From Myxococcales bacterium (GTDB lineage Bacteria; Myxococcota; Myxococcia; Myxococcales; Myxococcaceae): 64,000 nucleotides of DNA. Numbering within the stretch: position 1 is the first letter of the stretch; each line of letters begins with the position of its first letter. Below, piece after piece: positions 23,200 to 33,140 of this stretch. Under the pieces are notes generated by a model. The model had not been told where the DNA came from, ran no database searches, and saw only the letters and a program-made list of their open reading frames with translations. The stretch lies in NCBI GenBank assembly GCA_020846875.1, contig JADLDB010000056.1:62001-126000 (forward strand), in the 5' to 3' direction. Made by a program: the position numbers and the translations under genes.

Positions 23200-23789
23200 T
23201 CCGCCGGGTGTGCGTCTTCTGTGGCTCCAGGCCGGGGCACTCGCCGGCCTTCGCGCAGGCGGCCGCCACGCTGGGGCGCGAGCTGGCGCGGCGCGGCCTG
23301 GGGCTCGTCTACGGGGGCGCCGGGCAGGGGCTGATGGGGGCGGTGGCCGACGCCGTGCTGGACGGGGGAGGGGAGGCCTACGGCGTCATCCCCCACGGGC
23401 TGGCGCGGCAGGAGTTCGCCCACCCTCGCCTGACGCAGGCGCACTTCGTCGGCTCGATGCACGAGCGCAAGGCGCTGATGGAGTCCCTGTCCGACGCCTT
23501 CATCGCGCTGCCCGGCGGCTTCGGCACCATGGATGAGCTGTTCGAGGCGCTCACCTGGGCGCAGCTCGGCCTGCACGAGAAGCCGGTGGGCCTGGTGGAC
23601 ACCTCTGGCTACTACGCGCCGCTGGTGGCGTGGATCCGCGGCGCCCTCGACGCGGGCTTCGTGCCCCGCGCGCTCGAGCGCGCCCTGCTCGTCGATCCGG
23701 CGCCCGACGCCCTGCTGGAGCAGCTCCTGTCCCACCGCCCGCCGGCCTCGCCGGTGAAGTGGCTCGGTGAAAAGCCCGTGCGACGGTAG
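23196..23789 (+). CDS. LOG-family protein (TIGR00730; cytokinin-riboside phosphoribohydrolase-like)
   Basis: A 197-aa Rossmann-like protein. It starts MIRRVCVFCGSRPG, contains GLVYGGAGQGLMGAVADA, and has the PGGxGTxxE active-site motif as LPGGFGTMDELFEALTWAQLG. The family hydrolyses nucleoside 5'-monophosphates such as AMP or cytokinin riboside monophosphates to a base and ribose 5-phosphate. Cytokinin production cannot be assumed from sequence. The start overlaps the rhomboid stop (ATGA). No good terminator is visible after it. Confidence 0.92.
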   Translation: MIRRVCVFCGSRPGHSPAFAQAAATLGRELARRGLGLVYGGAGQGLMGAVADAVLDGGGEAYGVIPHGLARQEFAHPRLTQAHFVGSMHERKALMESLSDAFIALPGGFGTMDELFEALTWAQLGLHEKPVGLVDTSGYYAPLVAWIRGALDAGFVPRALERALLVDPAPDALLEQLLSHRPPASPVKWLGEKPVRR

Positions 23790-24176
23790 TTGGTGCATCG
23801 CTGTCCGTGACGCGGGTGCCCTCTTCTCGGGGTTGGGCGGGCCGCGAGGGCCTCGGGTGGCCGTCGATCGTGGATCACCAAGCGCCGATCAGCGCTCCAC
23901 TCAAACCCGGTGAAGTGACGAGGACTTCCCTGGCCTGGTGGATCGCCGCGGCTGATCGCCCGCGCGCTGTCCGGCACCCTCGGCTGTCTCGATGAGCGAC
24001 GGCTGATCGATCGATCCTGTCCGATCTCAGGACGGCCAGCCCCGGCGCCGCTCGGGAACCGAACACGATCGCGATCGAAATGTCACGGAAGCCGCTTGAC
24101 AGGTCCTTTTAATATCCGATATTCATGCTCCGCCATTCAGAGGCGCGCGCTGAATGGCTGAATCCTGACAGCGGGA
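23790..24176. other. Intergenic region between the LOG gene and the MerR-like gene
   Basis: 387 bp without a credible gene. The first ~280 bp show nothing recognisable except small palindromes such as CGATCGCGATCG at 24066-24077. The last ~100 bp carry the promoter/operator listed separately and a ~50-nt leader to the next gene. Confidence 0.6.
24081..24124 (+). promoter_or_regulatory. Promoter with overlapping palindromes upstream of the MerR-like gene
   Basis: A perfect -35 TTGACA (24096-24101) and a -10 candidate GATATT (24118-24123), spacer 16 bp. The AT-rich palindrome AATATC-C-GATATT (24111-24123) covers the -10. A second inverted repeat, TGTCA-N11-TGACA (24081-24101), covers the -35. 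Such an arrangement suits autorepression, most simply by the MerR-like protein encoded next. Confidence 0.65.
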
Positions 24177-24710
24177 GTGGGGCTTTCGGTGGAGCTGCTT
24201 CGGCCCGAAGAGATCGAGCAGGTGGAGCGCGATCACGCTCAGGGTGTTCCTGCGCGGCTGATCGTCGAGCTCTTCGCGAAGAAGGGCGTGGCGCTGTCCG
24301 AGGCGACCTTCCGCAAGTACGTGCAGTCGGGGCTGTTGCCCCGGAGCCGGCGGGTGGGCCGGAAGGGCAAGCACCGCGGCAGCCAGGGCCTGTACCCGGT
24401 GGAGGCGGTCCGGCGGATCAACGCGATCAAGCGGATGATGGCCCAGGGCCTGACGATCGAGGACATCAAGGCGTCCTTCGTGGTCCTGAAGAACCACATC
24501 GAGCATGCCGGCCGGGAGCTGACGGTGGTGTTCGAGGGCTTCGAGCGGCAGCTCGAGCAGCGCGACTTCTCAGCGGCGCACCGGAAGGAGCTGGCCGGCG
24601 AGCTCAGGGAGCTCCGCGTCCAGTCCCGCCAGCTGCTGCAGCAGGTGTCGAAGTTCGGCAGTGCGGTCACCGCGCGAGACCAGGGGCACGCGGTGGCAAA
24701 GGAAGCATGA
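24177..24710 (+). CDS. MerR-like transcriptional regulator
   Basis: A 177-aa DNA-binding protein. Residues about 15-95 form a winged-helix of MerR type ([35 protein letters not shown], then [28 protein letters not shown]). The C-terminal half is helical and charged and probably dimerises. No cysteines or effector domain typical of metal or B12 sensors are seen. It starts at GTG 24177; another in-frame GTG at 24189 is possible since neither has a strong ribosome-binding site. The clear promoter with palindromes upstream suggests autoregulation. The sigma-4-like gene follows after 21 bp and may be co-expressed. Confidence 0.8.
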   Translation: MGLSVELLRPEEIEQVERDHAQGVPARLIVELFAKKGVALSEATFRKYVQSGLLPRSRRVGRKGKHRGSQGLYPVEAVRRINAIKRMMAQGLTIEDIKASFVVLKNHIEHAGRELTVVFEGFERQLEQRDFSAAHRKELAGELRELRVQSRQLLQQVSKFGSAVTARDQGHAVAKEA

Positions 24711-24731
24711 CTCGAGGGAGGGGCTGAACCG

Positions 24732-25217
<486 letters not shown>

Positions 25218-25272
25218 CCGGGCGCCTCACCGCTTCGTTGACCCCCCCGAGGCCGGTTGGTACGAGCCCCGC

Positions 25273-26817
25273 GTGCTCGCCCTCTTGAGTGTGTCTGACA
25301 AGCGCGGGCTGGTCCCCTTCGCGCAGGGGCTGGTTCGCCTGGGTTTCAAGCTCTTGTCCACCGGTGGGACGCTCGAGGCGCTCAAAGCCGCCCACGTCCC
25401 CGCCACGAAGGTGAGCGAACACACCGGCAGCCCGGAGATCCTCGGCGGGCGGGTGAAGACGCTGCACCCGAAGATCCACGGCGGACTGTTGGGGCGCCCC
25501 TCCCTGGAGTCCGATCGGCAGGAGCTGGAGGAGAACGGCATCGCCCCCATCAGCCTGGTCGCCGTCAACCTGTACCCCTTCCGGGAGACGGTGGCGAAGG
25601 GCGCGCCCCGGGACGAGGTGATCGAGCAGATCGACATCGGCGGGCCCGCCATGGTGCGCGCGTCGGCGAAGAACGCCGCCCACGTGACGATCGTGGTGGA
25701 TCCTTCCGACTACGACGCGGTGCTGGCCGAGCTGGAGAAAGAGAAGGCCGTCAGCGCGGCCACCCGCCGCCGCCTGCAGCACAAGGCCTTTTCCCACACC
25801 GCCGCCTACGACGCGGCGATCGCCGCCTGGCTGGCCGAGCAGGAAGGCGACCCCTTCCCCGAGTCGCTCTCGGTGGCCGTCACCCGGGCCCAGGGCCTGC
25901 GCTACGGAGAAAACCCCCACCAGCGGGGCGCCTTCTACCGGGAAGCCCGCGCGCCCAGAGAGCCCACCGTGGCCTTCAGCGAGGTGCTGCAGGGCAAGGA
26001 GCTCTCGTACAACAACCTGCTCGATCTCGACGCGGCCTTGGGCCTGGTCCTCGAGTTCCCCCAGGGGCCCACCGCGGTGGTGATCAAACACAACACCCCC
26101 TGCGGCGTGGCCAGCGACGCGGTGCTGGAGCGCGCCTTCCGCAAGGCCCGCGCCGTGGACGAGACGAGCGCCTTCGGGGGGATCATCGCGCTCAACCGGG
26201 AGGTGGATGACGCCACCGCGAAGGCCCTGACCGAGACCTTCCTCGAGGCGGTGATCGCCCCCTCCTACTCCGCGGGCGCGAGGGAGCTGCTCGCCGGGAA
26301 GAAGAACCTGCGGCTGCTCGCCGCCGGGCCCGGCCTGGCCCAGGGCGACGCGAAGCCCCGCGCCCAGCTCGAGCTGCGCAGCGTGTCCGGCGGCCTGCTG
26401 GTGATGGATCGCGACGCGGTCGAGCCTACGGCCGAATGGAAGGTGGTGACGAAGCGCACACCGACTCACGAAGAGTGGGAGGCGCTGCGCTTCGCCTGGC
26501 GGGTGTGCAAGCACGTCAAGTCGAACGCGATCGTCTTTGCCAGTCCGAATGAGCTGTTGGCGCAGGCAGGAGGGCAGACAAGCCGGGTGGATTCGGTGAG
26601 AATCGCCGCCACCCGAGGCGGTGAGCGCCTCAAAGGGAGCGCCGTGGCGTCGGACGCGTTTTTCCCCTTCCGAGACGGGCTGGATGCGCTGGCCGCGGCG
26701 GGGGCGAAGTCCGTCGTGCAGCCGGGGGGCTCGGTGCGCGACGCAGAGGTGATCGCCGCTGCCGACGAGCACGGCCTTGCCATGATCTTCACCGGTACCC
26801 GCCACTTCCGTCACTAA
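25273..26817 (+). CDS. purH: Bifunctional AICAR formyltransferase/IMP cyclohydrolase
   Basis: Catalyses the last two steps of IMP synthesis. The 514 aa include the N-terminal MGS-like cyclohydrolase domain ([32 protein letters not shown]) and the C-terminal transformylase ([20 protein letters not shown], the catalytic K272-H273 in [22 protein letters not shown], and the end [21 protein letters not shown]). The start is GTG 25273; no clear Shine-Dalgarno is seen. It leads a run purH - zinc-ribbon/TPR - purD - lptF - lptG with gaps of at most 16 bp. Confidence 0.97.
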   Translation: MLALLSVSDKRGLVPFAQGLVRLGFKLLSTGGTLEALKAAHVPATKVSEHTGSPEILGGRVKTLHPKIHGGLLGRPSLESDRQELEENGIAPISLVAVNLYPFRETVAKGAPRDEVIEQIDIGGPAMVRASAKNAAHVTIVVDPSDYDAVLAELEKEKAVSAATRRRLQHKAFSHTAAYDAAIAAWLAEQEGDPFPESLSVAVTRAQGLRYGENPHQRGAFYREARAPREPTVAFSEVLQGKELSYNNLLDLDAALGLVLEFPQGPTAVVIKHNTPCGVASDAVLERAFRKARAVDETSAFGGIIALNREVDDATAKALTETFLEAVIAPSYSAGARELLAGKKNLRLLAAGPGLAQGDAKPRAQLELRSVSGGLLVMDRDAVEPTAEWKVVTKRTPTHEEWEALRFAWRVCKHVKSNAIVFASPNELLAQAGGQTSRVDSVRIAATRGGERLKGSAVASDAFFPFRDGLDALAAAGAKSVVQPGGSVRDAEVIAAADEHGLAMIFTGTRHFRH

Positions 26818-26826
26818 GCCCCCTCG

Positions 26827-29616
26827 ATGCGAATCGTCTGCCAGAAGTGCTCCGCCGCGTACGCCATCGACGACAAGTTCGTCACCGACAAGGGCGTGCG
26901 GGCCCAATGCCCTCGCTGCCGGCACCTGCAGTTGGTGAAGCGAAGCGACGCCGCCCCCCCGGGTGACGGGCCCACCAGCCCGGGCACGGCCTCGCCCTTC
27001 CTCTTCGACTTGAGCAAGCCGCCGTCGCCCGGCCCGGCGGCGACCACCAACACGAGCGGCCTCGCCTTCGGCACCGTGCCGCCGCCCCCCAACGCACCTC
27101 CCCCGGCCGCCGGCTTCAGCTTCGACTTCGCCAATCCACCCCCGCCCGGCGCGGCGCCGGCGGCGGGCGCCTTCGACTTCGGCTCCCTGTCCCCGCCCCC
27201 GCCCGGGCCGCCGGCCGCGGCGCCCTTCGACTTCGGCGGTCCACCGCCTCCTTCCTCGGCCGCGGCTTCTCTGGAGTTCGTCGACGGCCCGCCGCGCCCG
27301 CCGCCGCCGCCCAGGCCCAGCGCGCCTGCTCCCGCAGCTCCTCCGCTCGGTCCCGCGGTGCCCCTCGACGCGCTGGCCACCGCCGGTCCGGTCGGCACCA
27401 AGTGCAAGTCCTGCGGCAAGGTGATGACCGATCCGTTCGATCAGGCGCTGGGCGTCTGTGACGACTGCCGGAACAAGGCCCAGCAGGTCGTCGATCAACC
27501 CACGCCCGACACGGACGCCGGGCGGGTGGAGCGCGTCGACGCCTCCGGTCTCCACAAGCGCCTCTCGGCGGCGCAGCTGGCCCAGGCGCAGGAGCAGGCG
27601 GCGCCACCTCCCCAGCCGAACTTCGACGTGCCCCCGCCAACCGCCGCCGAGCTGGGCGCGGTGCGATCTGCCCTGCGCGCGCGCGACGAGGGCGGCCAGG
27701 GCCGGGTGATCGCGCTCGTGATGGGCGTGGTGGTGGTGCTGGGCATCGGCATCGCGGTGGTGGTGAAGAAGCCCTGGGCGAAGAAGCCGCCGCCGCTGGT
27801 GGTGAAGAGCCAGGGCGGCGCCAAACCCGCCGAGGGCGTGATCCAGCAGTGGCGGCTCAACTACCCAGAGCTGCAGGGCGAGTCGTCCAAGGGCGCGAAG
27901 ACGTACGTGGACAGCGGCGAGGAGCTCCTGGCGAAGGACACCACGCTCAGCTACCTGCAGGCCGAAGAGGAGTTCCAGAAGGCCCTGGTGCTGGACAGCA
28001 CCAACGATCGCGCGGTGGCCGGCTGGGTGTTCGCCCTGGCCTTCGGCCGCGCCGCGCAGATCGACGAGCAGACCGCCGCCTCGGCGGAGTCCATGCTCAC
28101 CGCGGCCGAGCAACGCAGCGGCAGCCCCCGCGTCTTCGTCGCCCACGCCCACTTCCTGATCGCCCGCGGCGGCAACCCCAACGACATCAAGGTGCTGGCG
28201 GAGCGCGGGAAGAACAGCCCCGACGCCTCGGACAAGGCGCTGGCCGCCCTGGCCATCGGGCAGACCTTCCTCACCAAGAACCCGCAGTTGGCCGACAGCA
28301 GCTTCAAGGACGCGCTCGCGCTCGATCCGAAGATCAAGCGCAGCTACTTCTTCATGGCCCAGCTGGCGGCCTCGCAGGGCCGCTACAAGGACGCGATCTC
28401 CAACCTCGAGCGGCGGCTGGAGCTGGACAAAGATCAATGGGAGGCGGCAGAGGAGCTCGCGCGCCTGTACGTCGACGTGGGCGAGGTGACGAAGGCGAAG
28501 AAGGTGCTGGAGGCGGCGAAGGCGGCGGCGCCGCGGAGCGGGAGGCCACGGCTGGGCCTGGCGATGCTCGCCTACCAGCACCTGGGAGATCTCAACGGCG
28601 CGCAGGCGCAGCTGCAGGCCCTGGTGGACGACCGGGAGATCGCGCGCAGCGAGCGGGCCGACGCGCTGGTGCACCTGGCGATCCTCGCGCGGCTGTCGGG
28701 GGACCTGGGCCGCGCCTCGGATCTCCTCGACCAGGCGCTCGAGCTGACCGCCGACTCGGTGCCGGCACGGCTGCAGCGCTTCCTGGTGCTGCTCAACAAG
28801 GGCGTGGCGTCGAGCGCGCGCATGGAATTGGACGCGCTCAAGGGGCGGCTCCCGGACAAGTACCTCGAGGCCACCCTGGAAGGGCGGCTGCTGGTGGCCG
28901 AGGATCGCCTCGAGGACGCGGTGCGGGTGCTCTCGGGCGTCCAGGAGTCCGACGGGCGCCGGGCCGACGCGCTGTTGCTCGCCGCCGCCGCCGCCGCGAA
29001 GGGGCGCAAGGACGGCAAGGCCTGGGAGTTGTGCCTCAAGCGCGGCCTCAAGCTCGATCCCGGATCGTTCCCCGTCGCCTCGCTCACCCACCTCTACGTC
29101 CGCCCGGCCGACGTCCTCGGGCCTGCCGGCGGCGCCTTCCTCTCGCTCTCACCCAACGCCGACGAGGATCCCAACCCGCACCTCTGCGAAGGGCTGGTGT
29201 CCTGGTTCTCGGGGGAAGTGGCCGCCGCCGACAAGCACTTTGCCAGGGTGACGAGCATCGACTCGCGCAACGCCAACGCGTATGCCTTCCGGGCGCTGGC
29301 GGCGCTCAAGCGAAAGGATCTGGGCACCGCGAGCAGGATGGTCGGCCGGGGCAATGACTCGAGCAGGACCAACGCCCTGGTCCACTACGCCGGCGCGATG
29401 GCGCTGATCGCCGCCAACAAGGTCGATCAGGCCAAGCTGGAGGCCACTGCCGCCCTCAAGTTCAACCCGTCCCTGCTGGGCGCCAAGGTGGTGATGGCCG
29501 ACGCGGAGGTGCGCAACGGCGAGCCCGAGGAGGCGCGCCGGGTGCTGACCACCGTGCTGCTCAACGATCCGCTCTACCGCGATGCCAAGCGTGTGCTGTA
29601 CAAGCACGCGCTGTGA
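26827..29616 (+). CDS. Zinc-ribbon, single-TM, TPR protein between purH and purD
   Basis: 929 aa. The N-terminal MJ0042-type zinc ribbon has C5/C8 and C28/C31. A long Pro-rich segment (about 45-180) follows. A second ribbon has C193/C196 and C211/C214. One transmembrane helix (about 294-315, ALVMGVVVVLGIGIAVVV) leads to ~600 residues of TPR helices. Ribbons would be cytoplasmic and TPRs periplasmic. The layout resembles large myxobacterial regulatory or motility scaffolds, but no specific protein is recognised. It sits 9 bp after purH and overlaps purD by 4 bp (GTGA), so it is firmly in this operon although it has no evident purine role. Confidence 0.85.
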   Translation: MRIVCQKCSAAYAIDDKFVTDKGVRAQCPRCRHLQLVKRSDAAPPGDGPTSPGTASPFLFDLSKPPSPGPAATTNTSGLAFGTVPPPPNAPPPAAGFSFDFANPPPPGAAPAAGAFDFGSLSPPPPGPPAAAPFDFGGPPPPSSAAASLEFVDGPPRPPPPPRPSAPAPAAPPLGPAVPLDALATAGPVGTKCKSCGKVMTDPFDQALGVCDDCRNKAQQVVDQPTPDTDAGRVERVDASGLHKRLSAAQLAQAQEQAAPPPQPNFDVPPPTAAELGAVRSALRARDEGGQGRVIALVMGVVVVLGIGIAVVVKKPWAKKPPPLVVKSQGGAKPAEGVIQQWRLNYPELQGESSKGAKTYVDSGEELLAKDTTLSYLQAEEEFQKALVLDSTNDRAVAGWVFALAFGRAAQIDEQTAASAESMLTAAEQRSGSPRVFVAHAHFLIARGGNPNDIKVLAERGKNSPDASDKALAALAIGQTFLTKNPQLADSSFKDALALDPKIKRSYFFMAQLAASQGRYKDAISNLERRLELDKDQWEAAEELARLYVDVGEVTKAKKVLEAAKAAAPRSGRPRLGLAMLAYQHLGDLNGAQAQLQALVDDREIARSERADALVHLAILARLSGDLGRASDLLDQALELTADSVPARLQRFLVLLNKGVASSARMELDALKGRLPDKYLEATLEGRLLVAEDRLEDAVRVLSGVQESDGRRADALLLAAAAAAKGRKDGKAWELCLKRGLKLDPGSFPVASLTHLYVRPADVLGPAGGAFLSLSPNADEDPNPHLCEGLVSWFSGEVAAADKHFARVTSIDSRNANAYAFRALAALKRKDLGTASRMVGRGNDSSRTNALVHYAGAMALIAANKVDQAKLEATAALKFNPSLLGAKVVMADAEVRNGEPEEARRVLTTVLLNDPLYRDAKRVLYKHAL

Positions 29617-30869
29617 GGCTCCTCGTTCTCGGTGGCGGCGCGCGCGAGCACGCCCTGGTCTGGAAGCTGAGGCAGAGCCCGCTGTTGTCCGCGCTCTTCG
29701 CCGCTCCCGGCAACCCGGGGATCGCCACGCACGCCGAGCTGGTGGCCGTCGATCCCAACCGGCCCCGCGCGGTGACGGACTTCGCGCTCCAGAAGCGGAT
29801 CGACCTGGTGGTGGTGGGGCCGGAAGCGCCGCTGGTGGCCGGCGTGGCCGACGCGCTGCGGGCGGCGGGAGTGGAGGTCTTCGGGCCGTCGGCGGCGGCA
29901 GCGCAGGTGGAAGGCTCCAAGGCCTTCGCCAAGGACGTGATGCTCGCGGCCGGGGTGCCCACGGCGAGGAGCGAGGTGTTCGACGACGCGCAGGCCGCGG
30001 CGGCGCGAGCGCGGGCCTGGGGGCCGGTGGTGGTGAAGGCCGATGGGCTGGCGGCGGGGAAGGGCGTGGTGGTGGCCGACTCCGGAGAAGAAGCGGCGGC
30101 GGCGTGCCTGGCCCTGGGGCAGGTGCCCGCAGGGAAGCGGATCCTCCTGGAGGAGCGGCTCTCGGGGCCGGAGCTGTCGGTGATCGCGCTCTGCGATGGG
30201 ACGCGCTTCGTGCTGTTGCCGCCTTCCCAGGATCACAAGCGGATCTTCGACGGCGATCAGGGCCCGAATACCGGCGGCATGGGCGCGTACGCGCCCGCGG
30301 GGCTCCTCGCTGACGCGGAGCTGGGCGAGGTGGGCCGCGCGGTGATCGAGCCCACGTTGAAGGAGTTGGCGCGCCGGGGCGCCGAGTTCCGCGGCGCGCT
30401 GTACGCGGGGCTGATGCTGACGAAGGAAGGCCCCAGGGTGCTGGAGTTCAACGCGCGCCTGGGCGATCCCGAGACGCAGCCTCTGCTGATGATGGTGAAG
30501 GACGACCTGGTCCCCTACCTCCAGGCGTGCGCCCGGGGGCGGCTCGAGGCGAGCGCCGTCGCGCTGCACTCCGGGGCGGCGGTGGGCGTGGTGCTGGCGG
30601 CCCACGGCTACCCGGGCACGCCCCGCCAGGGCGACCAGATCCACGGGCTGGACGGCGCGCAGCCTCCCGGGGTGCAGGTGTTCCACGCCGGCACGCGCCT
30701 GTCGGACGACGGGAAGCTGGTCACCGCGGGCGGGCGGGTGTTGACGGTGTGCGCGCAGGCGGAGTCGATCGCCGCGGCGCGGGTCCTGGCCTACCAGGTG
30801 GCCGAGCAGGTGCGCTTCGAGGGACGCCACTTCCGCCGGGACATCGCCGCGAAGGCGCCGGTGCACTGA
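29613..30869 (+). CDS. purD: Phosphoribosylamine-glycine ligase (GAR synthetase)
   Basis: ATP-grasp enzyme joining phosphoribosylamine and glycine in purine synthesis. 418 aa, normal length. It starts at GTG 29613 with MRLLVLGGGAREHALVWKL, the family N terminus. Further motifs: APGNPGIA, VVVGPEAPLVAGVADALR, VVVKADGLAAGKGVVVA (ATP-grasp lysines), GPNTGGMGAYAPA, and LEFNARLGDPETQ. The GTGA overlap with the TPR gene indicates translational coupling. Only purH and purD of the pathway are here. Confidence 0.97.
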   Translation: MRLLVLGGGAREHALVWKLRQSPLLSALFAAPGNPGIATHAELVAVDPNRPRAVTDFALQKRIDLVVVGPEAPLVAGVADALRAAGVEVFGPSAAAAQVEGSKAFAKDVMLAAGVPTARSEVFDDAQAAAARARAWGPVVVKADGLAAGKGVVVADSGEEAAAACLALGQVPAGKRILLEERLSGPELSVIALCDGTRFVLLPPSQDHKRIFDGDQGPNTGGMGAYAPAGLLADAELGEVGRAVIEPTLKELARRGAEFRGALYAGLMLTKEGPRVLEFNARLGDPETQPLLMMVKDDLVPYLQACARGRLEASAVALHSGAAVGVVLAAHGYPGTPRQGDQIHGLDGAQPPGVQVFHAGTRLSDDGKLVTAGGRVLTVCAQAESIAAARVLAYQVAEQVRFEGRHFRRDIAAKAPVH

Positions 30870-30885
30870 CGGGCGACGGGGATCG

Positions 30886-31983
30886 ATGCTGCGACGCTAC
30901 GTCCTGCGCGAGCTGCTCGCCCCGCTGGCCGCGTGGACCGCGTTCCTCGGCTTCACCTTCCTGATGGTGGCCTTCCTCAAGGGCACCGACGTCCTGCTGG
31001 GCAGCGCGGTCGGCTGGAACGATCTGGCGCGAATGCTGGGCTACCTCGCGCCTCAACTGCTGGTGCAGGCGCTGCCGGTGGCGTTCCTGTTGGCCATGCT
31101 GCTGGGGCTGGGGCGGCTGGCGGAGGACGGCGAGCTCAAGGCGATGCAGGCGCTGGGGGTGCCGCCGGCGCGCCTCTTCCAGCCGGCGCTGGCGCTGGGT
31201 GTCCTGCTGGCCGGGGTCCAGGCCCTGCTGGCCTTCACCGCGCAGCCGTGGGGCATGGCGGCCGCCAGCGCCGAGGCCAACGAGATCATCCGCCGCAACC
31301 TCATGCACGACATCAAGCCGGGCGTGTTCCACGAGGAGGTGAAGGACTTCACCTTCTACGCCCAGGCAGGTGCGCCAGACGGCGGGTGGAGAGGCGTGCT
31401 GCTCTTCGACGCGAGGGATCCCGGCACGCCGCTCTTGCTCCTCGCGGAGTCGGGACAGGTGAAGCCGGCGGGGGCGACGGACGATCTGGCCTTCGAGCTG
31501 AGGCGCGGCAGCATCCACCAGTCGAAGCCGTCGACGGGGGAGTACTCCACGCTCGTCTTCGAGCGGGCGGAGATCCTCGCCGGGCTGTCCGAGGCGCGCC
31601 TCCTGCAGAACCGCTTCTCCAATGCCTTCGAGGAGGTGACGCCGCTGGAGCTGCGGGCGATGGGCGTGCGCGCGGCCTCCGAGGGAAGGGAGGCCCTGCC
31701 CTTCTTCACGGCGCTCCACTGGCGGCTGGGGCAGCTCTTGATGCCCCTGGCCTTCGCCCTGCTGGGCGCCCCGCTGGCGGTGCTGCGACGCGGGGGCCGG
31801 ACCTGGGGCTTCGTCTTCACGCTAGCCAGCTTCGCCGCGTACTACGCGCTGGCGCGCTCCGGAGCGCAGGCGGCGGTGACGGGGAAGGTGCCTCCGCTGC
31901 TGGGCGGGCAGCTCGCCAACCTGGTCTTCCTGGCGGTGGGCGTGGCGCTGATGTGGCGGATCTCGCGGAAGGGGGCGGTGTGA
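30886..31983 (+). CDS. lptF: LPS export permease LptF
   Basis: A 365-aa inner-membrane subunit of the LptB2FG transporter that extracts lipopolysaccharide. It belongs to the YjgP/YjgQ family: N-terminal MLRRYVLRELLAPLAAW, TM helices 1-3, the coupling-helix region GRLAEDGELKAMQALGVPPARLF that contacts LptB, a periplasmic beta-jellyroll (about 140-255), and three C-terminal helices ending MWRISRKGAV. The ATG at 30886 lies 16 bp after purD; the stop overlaps lptG by 4 bp. F versus G is assigned from order and the first-gene sequence and could be reversed. Confidence 0.9.
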   Translation: MLRRYVLRELLAPLAAWTAFLGFTFLMVAFLKGTDVLLGSAVGWNDLARMLGYLAPQLLVQALPVAFLLAMLLGLGRLAEDGELKAMQALGVPPARLFQPALALGVLLAGVQALLAFTAQPWGMAAASAEANEIIRRNLMHDIKPGVFHEEVKDFTFYAQAGAPDGGWRGVLLFDARDPGTPLLLLAESGQVKPAGATDDLAFELRRGSIHQSKPSTGEYSTLVFERAEILAGLSEARLLQNRFSNAFEEVTPLELRAMGVRAASEGREALPFFTALHWRLGQLLMPLAFALLGAPLAVLRRGGRTWGFVFTLASFAAYYALARSGAQAAVTGKVPPLLGGQLANLVFLAVGVALMWRISRKGAV

Positions 31984-33095
31984 GCCCGATCCTCTTCCGC
32001 TATGTCGCGAGGCTGTACCTGGTCCTCTTCCTTGGGACGATCGCGGGCGCGCTGACCATCTTCCTGGTGGGGGATCTGGGCGATCGCTGGGAGATGTTCC
32101 TCGGCAAACCGACCGCGGACGTGGCGGATCTCTACCTCAACAAGGGGCTCCTCCTCGTGCATCAACTGAGCCCGGTGGCCATGCTCCTCGCCGCCGGCGC
32201 CACGGTGTCGGTGCTGCGCAAGCGGGGCGAGTGGCTGGCCATGCAGTCGCTGGGCGTCTCGCGCTGGGCGGTGCTCTTGCCCGTCGGGCTGTGCGCGGCG
32301 GCGATCACCGGCGGCGCCGTGGCCTGGGGCGAGCTCGTCGTCACCCGCGCCGGGCCGCGCGTCGATCAGCTCATGGTCCACAAGTTCGGCCTGTGGGGCG
32401 ACTACCGGTTCTACTACTTCCCGCAGAGCTGGTTCCGGGTGGGGAACCACGTCTTCAACGTGCGCGGCGCGAGCGAGGAAGACGGCGTGATGCGCGACGT
32501 GACGGTGCTGGAGCTGGATCCGGCCTTCGGCCTCACCGCGCGCTATGACGCCCAGGCCCTCTCTCCTCTGGGGGGGGATCGCTGGAAGCTGACCGGCGTG
32601 ACGGGGCGCCGCTTCCCCGGCGATGGCCAGGCGCCCGAGGTGGCCGAGCGCGAGGTGGAGCTCAGCGTGCCTGGTACCACGCCGGACACGTTCCAACTGC
32701 GCGTGGGGAGGCCCGAGCAGATGCGGCTGGTCGATCTTCGCCACCAGCAGCGGATCCGCACGCAGCTCGGACTGCCCACCGAGCGCTTCCTGTTGGCCAT
32801 GCACGAGCGGTTCGCGCTCCCCTTCACCGGGTGGGTGGCCGCGCTGCTGGCCGCGCTCCTCGCGCTGCGGCAGGAGCGGAAGGGGCACCTGACCTTGACG
32901 CTGGTCGAGGGGCTCCTGGTGACGGTGGCGATCTTCTCGCTGGTGATCGTCGGTCGCCGACTCGCGCTCGGCGAGCATGTGCCTGTGGGCGCCGCGGCGT
33001 GGCTCCCGACGCTGGTGCCGCTGGCGGCCGTGCTGGCGCTGTGGTGGCGCGTGGACGTGCGCTGGAGGGCTGCCCGTCGGGGCGAGGTCGCGTGA
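31980..33095 (+). CDS. lptG: LPS export permease LptG
   Basis: 371 aa, second YjgP/YjgQ-family permease. It starts at GTG 31980 (GTGA overlap with lptF): MSPILFRYVARLYLVLF. The coupling segment is ATVSVLRKRGEWLAMQSLGVSRW, followed by the periplasmic jellyroll and the C-terminal helices (FALPFTGWVAALLAALLAL). It pairs with LptF; lptA, lptB and lptC are not in the window. The operon ends here, 46 bp from a convergent glycosyltransferase gene; no terminator hairpin is obvious. Confidence 0.9.
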   Translation: MSPILFRYVARLYLVLFLGTIAGALTIFLVGDLGDRWEMFLGKPTADVADLYLNKGLLLVHQLSPVAMLLAAGATVSVLRKRGEWLAMQSLGVSRWAVLLPVGLCAAAITGGAVAWGELVVTRAGPRVDQLMVHKFGLWGDYRFYYFPQSWFRVGNHVFNVRGASEEDGVMRDVTVLELDPAFGLTARYDAQALSPLGGDRWKLTGVTGRRFPGDGQAPEVAEREVELSVPGTTPDTFQLRVGRPEQMRLVDLRHQQRIRTQLGLPTERFLLAMHERFALPFTGWVAALLAALLALRQERKGHLTLTLVEGLLVTVAIFSLVIVGRRLALGEHVPVGAAAWLPTLVPLAAVLALWWRVDVRWRAARRGEVA

Positions 33096-33140
33096 GGGAG
33101 GTGCGCCAAAGGGTGCATCACTGATGACAAGCGCCGCTCG

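Noticed and set aside
23196-23789. Lysine decarboxylase annotation for the LOG-family protein
   Set aside because: Older database names for this family are wrong; the PGGxGTxxE motif identifies the LOG/TIGR00730 fold with no decarboxylase features.
23875-24066. Short frames in the 23.8-24.1 kb gap
   Set aside because: None has an RBS or recognisable motif; composition fits non-coding DNA.
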